In this document: positions 9,970 through 17,473 of the stretch, in pieces
Position numbering within the stretch: the first letter of the stretch is position 1
Layout: each line of letters starts with the position of its first letter
Assembly: GCF_014192335.1 (NCBI RefSeq)
Contig: NZ_JACHXU010000006.1
Location: 186,001 to 250,000 of the forward strand
Direction: 5' to 3'
Origin: Aporhodopirellula rubra
Lineage (GTDB): Bacteria > Planctomycetota > Planctomycetia > Pirellulales > Pirellulaceae
Length of the DNA stretch: 64,000 bases
Notes under the pieces: generated by a model
The model's database searches: none
The model's input: only the letters and a program-made list of their open reading frames with translations
What the model was told of the DNA's origin: nothing
Translations under genes and position numbers: made by a program

Positions 9970-10200
9970 ATGTCGGCACTCACCTCGTCTACCTTCCTGG
10001 CTCGTCGTGGAATCGGCGGAATCATCAGCTGGTTCATCCGGATCGTCATCTATGACATCTGCATCACCGGCATCTCAGATGTCTTGGGCGTTTCGCGAAT
10101 GGTGGCATTGTTTATCTTTCTCGGAATCCTCGGCGTGATCGCGTTCGTCGGTTACATGATGCGTAACAAGTACGCGACCGAAGCCGGCGACGATTTCTGA
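9970..10200 (+). CDS. Small two-helix membrane protein
   Basis: 76 residues with an amphipathic N-terminus, a central hydrophobic stretch (IISWFIRIVIYDICITGI) and a second helix (MVALFIFLGILGVIAFVGYM), ending in a charged tail. It lies between the DUF937 and AIM24 genes on the same strand, with 52 bases to the latter. No known family is recognised. It is likely a genuine short gene because hydrophobicity and codon use fit the neighbours. The 183-base gap before it holds a run of eight C residues (9946-9953) and no other signal I can support. Confidence 0.6.
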   Translation: MSALTSSTFLARRGIGGIISWFIRIVIYDICITGISDVLGVSRMVALFIFLGILGVIAFVGYMMRNKYATEAGDDF

Positions 10201-10252
10201 TCCAGGCAGACAGCTCTCTCACCTACTGTCCGCCTCCCGCGACACCGCTTTC

Positions 10253-11026
10253 ATGCAGTTCCAGGTTCAGCACTCTCCCGTTTTTTCTACGCTAGAAATA
10301 TCGCTCGAACAGAACGAGTACGTCGTCGCACAGCCCAACAGCATGCTGACGATGACGGCGGGAATCAAAATCGCCGCTCATATCGGACGGCAGTCTCCGA
10401 CTGATCCCCCGGAAAGCAGCCACGACTCGGTCGATCCGTTGGAATCGCACGACGGCGTGCGGCCGATTGCAAAACCGCCAAAGAAGCACTCGTGGTCCGG
10501 CGGCTTCAAAAGCCTTCTCGGTGGCGAGAGTTTCTTCACCGCAGAATTTCGCGCGAAATCCGATGGCGAACAGGTCGTGCTCGCGCCAGATAGCTATGGC
10601 GATATCGTCGTGCTCAATATTGAAGGCGACTCCGGCTACTACCTCACGCGAGGCTCTTACCTCGCCAACACTGGGCAAACCAATATCCGCACGACCTATG
10701 GTGGCCTGAAAGGATTGATGAGCCGGAAGGGCCTCTTCCTGATGCACGCCGCTGGCGTCGGACATGTTTTCTGCCAAAGTTATGGGTCCGTCGTTCACCG
10801 CGAACTCGCCGTTGATGAAACCATCTACGTGGACAACCGATTCATGGTCGCCTTTTCGGATACCGTGACGTACAAACTGGTTAAAGCCACCGAGAGCGTT
10901 CGCGATTCACTGATGTCCGGCGAAGGGCTGGTCAACCGGTACACCGGACCGGGGCACGTCTATTACCAAACACGCGGCAAACCGAGTGGTGGGTTCCTCA
11001 GTGTCCTGCTCGAAGCGGTCTTCTAA
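10253..11026 (+). CDS. AIM24 (TIGR00266) family protein
   Basis: 257 residues with the conserved opening MQFQVQHSPVFSTLEISL and the features of the AIM24 fold: the GGFKSLLGGESFF block, the glycine-rich central strands and the C-terminal GLVNRYTGPGHVYYQTR segment. A hydrophilic proline/serine-rich insert at about residues 45-78 separates the first strands and looks specific to this lineage. In yeast the family acts in mitochondria; bacterial members are uncharacterised beta-sandwich proteins. It lies 32 bases upstream of an M48 protease gene in the same direction, suggesting a shared transcript. Confidence 0.88.
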   Translation: MQFQVQHSPVFSTLEISLEQNEYVVAQPNSMLTMTAGIKIAAHIGRQSPTDPPESSHDSVDPLESHDGVRPIAKPPKKHSWSGGFKSLLGGESFFTAEFRAKSDGEQVVLAPDSYGDIVVLNIEGDSGYYLTRGSYLANTGQTNIRTTYGGLKGLMSRKGLFLMHAAGVGHVFCQSYGSVVHRELAVDETIYVDNRFMVAFSDTVTYKLVKATESVRDSLMSGEGLVNRYTGPGHVYYQTRGKPSGGFLSVLLEAVF

Positions 11027-11058
11027 CACTGCCCCGCATCGCGACTAACGACACTCGC

Positions 11059-12333
11059 ATGAAAACCATGATTCCCGATCGAGCGGACTTACTCGAACAA
11101 CTCCGCCGTGCTAACCAATCCGTCGTCGCCTGGGTGGCGATTCGTGTCGTCGCGATCGGCGCACTGGCCTCGATGATCCGATGGGACCAGGTCATCCAAG
11201 AACCGATCCTCTCGGCAACCGCCGGCCTCGTCATGGTCGGCCCTTTCGTGATGGCGTTGTTGATGATTTGGGGGCAAAAGAAAAAGCGATTGGAAGACAT
11301 CAAAGAGACAACGCGGTTCGGTGATCTGGATAAATACAAACTGCAATCCTTGTTTCGCGAGACGCTGCAAAAACTTCGCTTGCCCGACGATCGTATTCCC
11401 GTCTTTGTCACCAACGACAAATCTCTCAACGCCAGTGCCGTCCGGCTCGGACGTTTGTTCGGCTCCCTCGATGGTATCTATCTCAACCGACAACTACTCC
11501 ACAAACTCGATGGCGACGAAATCCAAGCCATCATGGGGCACGAACTTGGTCACTACTATCGGTTCTATCTCACCGGAGACCGGTTTCGTCTATTAACACT
11601 TGCTCTCGGCATCCTAATCGCGATCTTCGTCGTCCAGGCGATCGAGATCGAAGGCATGATCGGGTTCTTTGTCCTTTCGATCACTGCGTTCTTCTTCTGG
11701 CGTATCAGTGGGATGGGAATGCTCAAACACGGTAAAGCGATCGAGCATTTGTGTGACGATTTCGGGGCCCAGGTTAACGGCATCGAACCGTCGATCAGCG
11801 GACTCATCAAGAGCGGACTCGACGCCGAGCAAAGACAACTCCTCGAACTGGAATTGCTCGCGCGAACCGCCCAACATCAAACCTTGTCGCAGAAAGACGT
11901 CGCCGCCGCTGTTGAAAAAGCAACGCCTTTCGGCCACGTCGCCGATGACGAACTCTACGAATCCGTCCAGCAAGAATTGCGTGCCAAGGCAAAAGCCAAT
12001 CAGCAAACGTCGCTCTCGGGATTCCTCAAATACATGTGGGAAGCCGAAGACGCTGACGACCCCGATTACCTCGAACAACTGCAACAGCAAGCCAAGTTGG
12101 TAAACCAAATGCAGCGTCTCGATTGGGAATCCCTGCTCGACGATCCGCGAGACGTTCGCTTCAACGAACGACAGATTGAAAAGCTGGTCGAGATGATCGA
12201 AGCGAATCCGAAACACGTTCTGTTTCGGCTTATCAATGTCGATGATGGAGTTCACCCACCGCTGCCCAACCGCATCCGATACATCTGGAAAAATCGCAAC
12301 AGCGACTCATCGTTACTCGCGAACACCTATTGA
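11059..12333 (+). CDS. M48 family membrane zinc metalloprotease
   Basis: 424 residues. Two N-terminal hydrophobic helices are followed by the zinc-binding motif HELGH at residues 161-165 and two more membrane helices (LLTLALGILIAIFVVQAI and MIGFFVLSITAFFFW), the arrangement of HtpX/STE24-like M48 peptidases. A further acidic segment, HLCDDFGAQV, may supply the third zinc ligand region. The C-terminal 150 residues are charged and probably cytoplasmic. It follows the AIM24 gene closely. Likely role: membrane protein quality control; the specific substrate is unknown. Confidence 0.85.
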   Translation: MKTMIPDRADLLEQLRRANQSVVAWVAIRVVAIGALASMIRWDQVIQEPILSATAGLVMVGPFVMALLMIWGQKKKRLEDIKETTRFGDLDKYKLQSLFRETLQKLRLPDDRIPVFVTNDKSLNASAVRLGRLFGSLDGIYLNRQLLHKLDGDEIQAIMGHELGHYYRFYLTGDRFRLLTLALGILIAIFVVQAIEIEGMIGFFVLSITAFFFWRISGMGMLKHGKAIEHLCDDFGAQVNGIEPSISGLIKSGLDAEQRQLLELELLARTAQHQTLSQKDVAAAVEKATPFGHVADDELYESVQQELRAKAKANQQTSLSGFLKYMWEAEDADDPDYLEQLQQQAKLVNQMQRLDWESLLDDPRDVRFNERQIEKLVEMIEANPKHVLFRLINVDDGVHPPLPNRIRYIWKNRNSDSSLLANTY

Positions 12334-12527
12334 GTGCCTGTCGAATGCGTCAACGGTTTCGAGATCAAGCAGGGCACAAGCAGACCATTCCCATACCGCG
12401 CCACCTGTCACCTGTCTGCCTCTACAACCATTCACTTTCTCAGCATTCTCCGCGACAAGGGCGCCCCGAAACCGCAACGATTCAGCCTAGAATCGATGTG
12501 CCGTTCTCGTTGCCATAAGGAAGCCCG

Positions 12528-13049
12528 ATGTCCGAAGAAGAAAAAATCAATCCAGGTCACACACAAGTTCGAGGAGTGCTTCGCGTGGTGGGGCCGCTGA
12601 TCCTGCTCGTCGGCATCCTGTTCACCATCGTGGGGCTGGGAAGTTTCTTTTCTTCGTTCGGCGGCTTTGAGCCACCTCGATACTTTTGGTGCGGTTTCGT
12701 CGGCTTGCCACTGATGTTTGTCGGCGCCGTGATGACCCAAGTTGCCTACGTCGGCGCCATCGCTCGCTATCATGCGGGAGAGATCGCCCCGGTCGGAAAA
12801 GACACGTTCAACTACATGGCCGAAGGGACCCAAGGCGGTGTGAAAACCATGGCCTCGGCATTGGCCGCGGGCCTTAGTGAAGGCATTAGTGGAGACAAAA
12901 TCGGTTGTCCCCAGTGCGGCAATGCAAACGACCGTCAGGCAAAGTTCTGCGACGAGTGTGGGTCGTCCTTGTCCAAATCATGCAGCTCATGTGGGGAAGT
13001 TAACGACGGCGATGCGAAATTTTGCGACGGATGCGGCACCGCATTTTAG
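12528..13049 (+). CDS. Membrane protein with double zinc ribbon
   Basis: 173 residues. A short polar N-terminus precedes two hydrophobic helices (LILLVGILFTIVGLGSFF and FVGLPLMFVGAVMTQVAYVG). After a linker of about 55 residues, the C-terminus carries two consecutive CxxC...CxxC zinc ribbons (CPQCGNANDRQAKFCDECG and CSSCGEVNDGDAKFCDGCG), the DZANK-type pattern. All eight cysteines are present. The role is unknown; such ribbons usually mediate protein or nucleic-acid contacts. Confidence 0.75.
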   Translation: MSEEEKINPGHTQVRGVLRVVGPLILLVGILFTIVGLGSFFSSFGGFEPPRYFWCGFVGLPLMFVGAVMTQVAYVGAIARYHAGEIAPVGKDTFNYMAEGTQGGVKTMASALAAGLSEGISGDKIGCPQCGNANDRQAKFCDECGSSLSKSCSSCGEVNDGDAKFCDGCGTAF

Positions 13050-13193
13050 GCCCTTCATTCTGACTCGAAACCGGCAATGCTCTCGCGTTGATGCACAATC
13101 ATCACGCCACAAGCTCAAAAACAAGCAACCAAATTCCGATCACAAATCGCGGTCTCTCGCGAACCCACGTTAAAAGAGCATGTCTCTTTTTGC

Positions 13194-14018
13194 ATGGACG
13201 ATTCAAATCTCATTGCCAAGTTCGAGAAACTCGGTGCACGCGCTACCATCCGGCCATTGATTGAAAACCGATGGCGTCTGGCTCCCGGTCCCATCGTCAT
13301 TGACATCGGCCATGATCGCCGTGGTGAGTTCTTCGACATCCAAGCAACCGAGGACGCCGACGTCACCGTCATCGATGTCCAACCCCGCGAACGACATCTG
13401 TTGCTGATGGTACGGCAGTCAGCCGAGCGTGCGAACGATCCTGTTCGCAAGGATAAGTTTCTGTGCGGACATGATGAACGACATTGGTTTGTCGCCGGCG
13501 TTCCCGAAACGGCTCCCGTTAGTAACGTGATCACGGCAAAAGAATCGCTCAAACCAGAACTGGTTCGTGACCGCGAAAGTGGAAAGAAGGGCAAGCGAAC
13601 CAAACGATTGCGACGCAAGACAGACACATTCGTTCGTCAAGGTGAATGGTTCTTTCTTCCCGCCGGCAACGTGCGGGTCAATGAGAAGCTTCTCCTCAGA
13701 AACGAACCGATCTCACGTGGCCTCGGCAGCAAACCGCACGTGTGTGAATTCCTGTATCGCGACGGAGGCACCACCGTGTACGTGTGTGGTCGACATCCCA
13801 GCGGACTGGATACGCAAGAGTACCGAAAACTACTCAAGAAAAACCCGCAAGCGAGCAAATGGAACTGGCGGGTCATGCGGCGCGATCCGGTTGTGTTTGT
13901 GCGTGGAAAAGTCTCCCACCCCGACCACGCCACCCTCCGCCTCGACGGCTGGCACCGAGTCGCGATGAACACGGAAAACCAATCCCGAGCCATGGCCGCC
14001 GTCGCATTCTTGGACTGA
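13194..14018 (+). CDS. Conserved hypothetical protein, 274 residues
   Basis: No family recognised. The N-terminal 70 residues (IDIGHDRRGEFFDIQATEDADV) look like a beta-rich domain; a basic central linker (KKGKRTKRLRRKT) separates it from a second half containing HVCEFLYRDGGTTVYVCGRHP and ending KSLP-like basic strands. No signal peptide or membrane helix is visible, so it should be cytoplasmic. Codon use and the absence of overlapping better candidates support a real gene. It is likely confined to planctomycetes. Confidence 0.65.
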   Translation: MDDSNLIAKFEKLGARATIRPLIENRWRLAPGPIVIDIGHDRRGEFFDIQATEDADVTVIDVQPRERHLLLMVRQSAERANDPVRKDKFLCGHDERHWFVAGVPETAPVSNVITAKESLKPELVRDRESGKKGKRTKRLRRKTDTFVRQGEWFFLPAGNVRVNEKLLLRNEPISRGLGSKPHVCEFLYRDGGTTVYVCGRHPSGLDTQEYRKLLKKNPQASKWNWRVMRRDPVVFVRGKVSHPDHATLRLDGWHRVAMNTENQSRAMAAVAFLD

Positions 14019-14177
14019 CGCACCGACACTGCCGCACCACTCAAACTGCGTTTCGGAGCCCGAGGCTCATGGATGGAAATCAAGCCTTCCCTCGGCGCGT
14101 TGATTCGAAACCGCTGGGTTTCATCGGAATCGCTGCGGCGATCCATGAACCATCGCCATTGAGAATTTTCGACGGGC

Positions 14178-14220
14178 GGTGATCCACGCGGGCGATCACC
14201 AATCAACCGTCGGGTTGTTT
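14178..14220. terminator. Two adjacent hairpins, weak candidate terminator
   Basis: A 7-bp stem (ggtgatc/gatcacc, 14178-14200) is followed at once by a 5-bp stem (caacc/ggttg, 14204-14217) and three T residues. It lies between the end of the plus-strand hypothetical gene and the 3' side of the minus-strand tRNA gene, where a stop for either transcript would be expected. The T-run is short, so the call is tentative. Confidence 0.35.
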
Positions 14221-14275
14221 AGCAAAGAATCTTCCCGGCACTGGTATTCGTCAGCACCCAAAAGAGAGCAAGAAG

Positions 14276-14362
14276 CGGATGGGGTGGGATTCGAACCCAC
14301 GGTAGAGTTACCCCTACGCTAGTTTTCAAGACTAGAGCCTTCGTCCACTCGGCCACCCATCC
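14276..14362 (-). tRNA. tRNA-Ser(UGA)
   Basis: 87-nt class II tRNA read from the minus strand. The acceptor stem is GGATGGG paired with CCCATCC, followed by the discriminator G. The D-arm begins GCCGAG; the anticodon stem CTAGT/ACTAG encloses the loop CTTGAAA, giving anticodon TGA. A long variable arm typical of serine tRNAs and the T-arm GGTTCGAATCC follow. The 3' CCA is not encoded. It decodes UCA (and UCG by wobble). Confidence 0.95.
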
Positions 14363-14524
14363 GGCGAGCTGGGGGATTTTAGCAGGTGTGTTGGCGTTCG
14401 CCCACAGGCGGTTGAAATGAATCGCCACAGGTTTTTTGAGGATTAGGCAAAGTTTGCCGTCCGTGGTGCCGATAAAAGTAACGGGGGTGGAGGAGATGCG
14501 CGGTCATGCAACTGGCTTGAACCC

Positions 14525-15886
14525 GTGAAACTCGCACCAAACGTTCAGACGCTTATCGACACCGCATTCGCTCGGGCGACAGCCCATTTTGCGGCGGTCG
14601 GCTCTCGCGCCGCGCTGGCGGTCACGCTCGGGTTCTTCCTGGTCTTCTCGGCCGGTGGATGCTCTTTAGTTCCGGAAACCCGAACTCGCGATGTGTTGCA
14701 CAACCCTTTCCCCCAGCTCAAACGAGTCGCGGTGCTGCCGTTTTTCAACCAGAGCGACCAACCCAATGTCGACGGTAACGAAGTCGCGCGGGCCTATTAC
14801 GCGGCTCTGCAGGCGATCCCCGGTTTTGAAGTTTTACCCGTCGGCGTGACCGCGATGCAGTTACGGTCTTATGCGGCCCAGTATGGCGAGCCGCGAACCG
14901 GCGCCGAATTCCAACGACTCGCTCAAATGATGGACGTGGAGGCGATCGTCGTCGGATCGGTCACGGATTTCGATGCGTACTATCCACCACGAATGGGTTT
15001 GACCGTTCACTGGTACGCTGCCAACGAAGGGTTTCACGCGATTCCGCCTGGATACGGTTTGCCCTGGGGCACTGAAAGCGAAGACAAAATTCCCGCCCGA
15101 ATTGCCAAGGAAGCAGAGTTCGAATTGGCCCGCAGTCAGCTAAAAACGCAGGAACCGCAATCCGTTCCGCTCGCTCAATCCACCGCGGCCCCGAACGCCC
15201 ACTCCGTTCAACCGGGTGGTTCACCTGAAAACGCTGCCCCCTCAACGGCCAAACGGCCCGCGGCAACCGACCCTTGGGGCGAACCGGTGGTCAAGTCGAA
15301 CATCTCGCGAACGCAATTCAATGAGACCGCCGCAGGTCAACAGATCGTGTTACCACCGGGCCGCCCCGCGTCCATCGCCACGAATCAAACGGGCAACTCC
15401 CAAATCGCCGACCCACAAAGCCCGCCCATGTCTCCGGGATCGGAATTTGAGTACGCCGAAATGGGGCCGCTCGATGGCGTCTATCGCGATGGCCCTTACG
15501 CCGATGGCGAGTGCGTTACCGACGGCGGCGTTTGGGTCGAAGGTGAGTTCGCCGCCTCCGCGCCGCTGCCCGCGAACTGGCCCGAGCCCACTGACCTGAT
15601 CCCCGATCCACCGCAACCGGTACCGCCAATGATGATCCGGCAACATGATCCGGTTTTGACACATACGCGGCTGTATCGCGGTGACGACCCTTACTTTACG
15701 GCAAGACTCGCCGATTATGTCGAAACCGGCGACGATGCACGTGGGATGTCTTGGCAGGGTTATATCAAACGCAGCGAAGATTTCATTCGTTTCTGTTGTC
15801 ACCTGCACATCGCGGAAATGTTGGAGTCTCGGGGCGGTCAGGACCCAAGCGACCTCATTCTTCGCTGGCCTGTGAGCCGATACTGA
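14525..15886 (+). CDS. Putative lipoprotein with LpoB/CsgG-like domain
   Basis: 453 residues. An atypically long N-terminal region leads to a hydrophobic segment (ALAVTLGFFLVFSAGGC) with a probable lipidated cysteine at residue 46. The next 120 residues (KRVAVLPFFNQSDQPN, then MDVEAIVVGSVTDFDAYYPP) resemble the alpha/beta fold of outer-membrane lipoproteins in the CsgG/LpoB/GNA1162 group. The middle is a long proline/alanine-rich linker and the C-terminus a conserved-looking 90-residue domain ending in ILRWPVSRY. Probably an envelope lipoprotein; a specific role is not shown. Confidence 0.65.
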   Translation: MKLAPNVQTLIDTAFARATAHFAAVGSRAALAVTLGFFLVFSAGGCSLVPETRTRDVLHNPFPQLKRVAVLPFFNQSDQPNVDGNEVARAYYAALQAIPGFEVLPVGVTAMQLRSYAAQYGEPRTGAEFQRLAQMMDVEAIVVGSVTDFDAYYPPRMGLTVHWYAANEGFHAIPPGYGLPWGTESEDKIPARIAKEAEFELARSQLKTQEPQSVPLAQSTAAPNAHSVQPGGSPENAAPSTAKRPAATDPWGEPVVKSNISRTQFNETAAGQQIVLPPGRPASIATNQTGNSQIADPQSPPMSPGSEFEYAEMGPLDGVYRDGPYADGECVTDGGVWVEGEFAASAPLPANWPEPTDLIPDPPQPVPPMMIRQHDPVLTHTRLYRGDDPYFTARLADYVETGDDARGMSWQGYIKRSEDFIRFCCHLHIAEMLESRGGQDPSDLILRWPVSRY

Positions 15887-15991
15887 GCACACGTCGGAAG
15901 TGTTGCACGGGCCCAATCTCCCGAAACGGGCCAAACCGCGACGCAACACTCCTCCTCCGCCGCGTGACCCAACTCAGGACGAGAACAAAAG

Positions 15992-16240
15992 ATGGAAAAG
16001 GAAGTCAACGTATTGGCACTCGTAAAAGGTGAAGAGAAGTTCATCTTTTTGTTTGACGATGAAAACCGCGACGAAACGCTCCGACAGCTCGCTCGCTTTG
16101 CCGCCAATCCCGACTTGGACTTTTCCTGGTACGACGCGGCGATGCTGTCTCGCAAGATCCGCGAAACCGTCATCACCGAATTCGACGAAATCTCCGCGAG
16201 CGAAGAATTTGACAGCATCTCGATTGATGACTTCGCTTAG
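15992..16240 (+). CDS. Small acidic conserved protein, 82 residues
   Basis: Strongly acidic protein with no membrane helix, beginning MEKEVNVLALVKGEEKFIFL and ending in an aspartate/glutamate-rich tail. The regular hydrophobic pattern suggests a folded alpha/beta domain. It follows the LpoB-like lipoprotein gene by about 105 bases on the same strand. I recognise no family; I believe it is real because composition and frame are convincing. Its TAG stop is the first triplet of the imperfect inverted repeat described next. Confidence 0.65.
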   Translation: MEKEVNVLALVKGEEKFIFLFDDENRDETLRQLARFAANPDLDFSWYDAAMLSRKIRETVITEFDEISASEEFDSISIDDFA

Positions 16241-16344
16241 AGCTTTTCCGTAAATGACGAAAGTTTGCTAAAGCGAGCGACGCTCGCCAGAACATGGTCT
16301 CCACGTCCGGCGACCGTGGCTGCAACAAAAATGGAATTGCTCTA
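16238..16344. repeat. 107-bp element with imperfect terminal inverted repeats
   Basis: The ends tagagcttttcc (16238-16249) and ggaattgctcta (16333-16344) are inverted copies matching at 10 of 12 positions. Inside lies a compact hairpin, gcgagc-gac-gctcgc, about 25 bases from the left end. It could be a MITE- or REP-like element, or one long structured RNA. The rest of this 315-base gap up to the recombinase start shows no gene or further signal I can support. Confidence 0.5.
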
Positions 16345-16555
16345 GAGAGTCGATCTTCGCGATAGGACCACCGCGAGAACGAAAGGATCGAGTGCTGAGT
16401 CGCAAATAAATAAGGGGTTCAAGCCGCCACAAATATCGTCAAGACATTCGCGACGATCGTGAGACCTGCCGGAAATCTTAACGAATTACGCCCCCATGAA
16501 TTTTGCGGTGACGAAGCATCCGCAACGATTGTTTTCAACGTCAGGAACCTGAATC

Positions 16556-17473
16556 ATGGCAAAAGTCCCCCTGTCATCGGCGATCACTCGGTTCCTGAGG
16601 TACATGGCGACGGAGCGCAACGCGTCGGACCTGACGATCAAAGCCTACCGCGAAGATCTGTTCGGATTTGCACAGTGGATTGAGGGTGGGCAGTTTGCCG
16701 GGACAACGCTCGATTCGCTCGATCCCTCACACCTCCGACAATTTCAAGCGGCGTTGCAACAGGCCGACTACGCCAAGAGCACGATCTCACGCAAACTCGC
16801 GTCGCTGCGTAGTTTCTTCAAATTCGCGATGCGTGAAGGCTCGGCGAAAACGAACCCCGCGAAGCCACTGCGCAACCCACGGCGAAACCGCAAACTGCCA
16901 CTCGTTCTTTCCAACGAGGAAATCGGCCGACTCCTCACGACACCTCCGGCACATGATCCCGCCGGACTACGTGATCGCGCGATTTTAGAAACGATGTACT
17001 CTGCCGGACTCCGGGTCAGTGAACTGGTTGCCCTTCGAGACGGCGACATCGACTTCGGTCAGGGGATCGCCCGCGTTCGAGGAAAAGGTCGCAAAGAACG
17101 GATCAGTCCGCTCGGGTCGTACGCGATCGATGCGATTCGTGCATACGCGGCCCGTCGCAATCGATCGGCGGAGTCCGAACGTCTCGGTCAGGCGGCACCG
17201 GTTTTCGTCAACCGATTCGGGAACATTCTGACGACTCGCAGTGTCGGTCGGATGCTCGACAAATACATCGCCGACGCCGAACTCGATACTCGGACCAGCC
17301 CCCACACGCTGCGTCATTCCTTCGCCACCCATCTGCTCGATCGGGGAGCTGATATTCGCAGCGTGCAGGAATTACTCGGTCACAAGTCGTTAACGACGAC
17401 CCAGATCTACACGCACGTTAGCGCGGCGAATCTGCGAACGATTTACGAGCAGGCTCACCCTCGGGCTCAATAG
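16556..17473 (+). CDS. Tyrosine recombinase XerC/XerD
   Basis: 305 residues with the SAM-like core-binding N-terminal domain (about 1-95) and a complete catalytic domain. The catalytic set is Arg153 (SAGLRVSEL), Lys177 (GKGRKER), His250 and Arg253 (HTLRHSFATHLL), His276 (ELLGHKSL) and nucleophile Tyr285 (TQIYTH). Length and motif spacing match housekeeping XerC/XerD rather than phage integrases, and no mobile-element genes flank it. Likely role: resolving chromosome dimers at dif. The gene ends inside the convergent SulP gene, a 56-base overlap. Confidence 0.92.
   Translation: MAKVPLSSAITRFLRYMATERNASDLTIKAYREDLFGFAQWIEGGQFAGTTLDSLDPSHLRQFQAALQQADYAKSTISRKLASLRSFFKFAMREGSAKTNPAKPLRNPRRNRKLPLVLSNEEIGRLLTTPPAHDPAGLRDRAILETMYSAGLRVSELVALRDGDIDFGQGIARVRGKGRKERISPLGSYAIDAIRAYAARRNRSAESERLGQAAPVFVNRFGNILTTRSVGRMLDKYIADAELDTRTSPHTLRHSFATHLLDRGADIRSVQELLGHKSLTTTQIYTHVSAANLRTIYEQAHPRAQ

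Noticed and set aside
14219..14428. Minus-strand 69-codon reading frame
   Set aside because: It is the translation of the tRNA-Ser gene region; the tRNA fold is unambiguous.
16556..17473. Xer recombinase as an integron or phage integrase
   Set aside because: Length and motif spacing fit housekeeping XerC/XerD; no attachment-site duplication, cassette array or phage gene is adjacent, and the flanking genes have ordinary composition.
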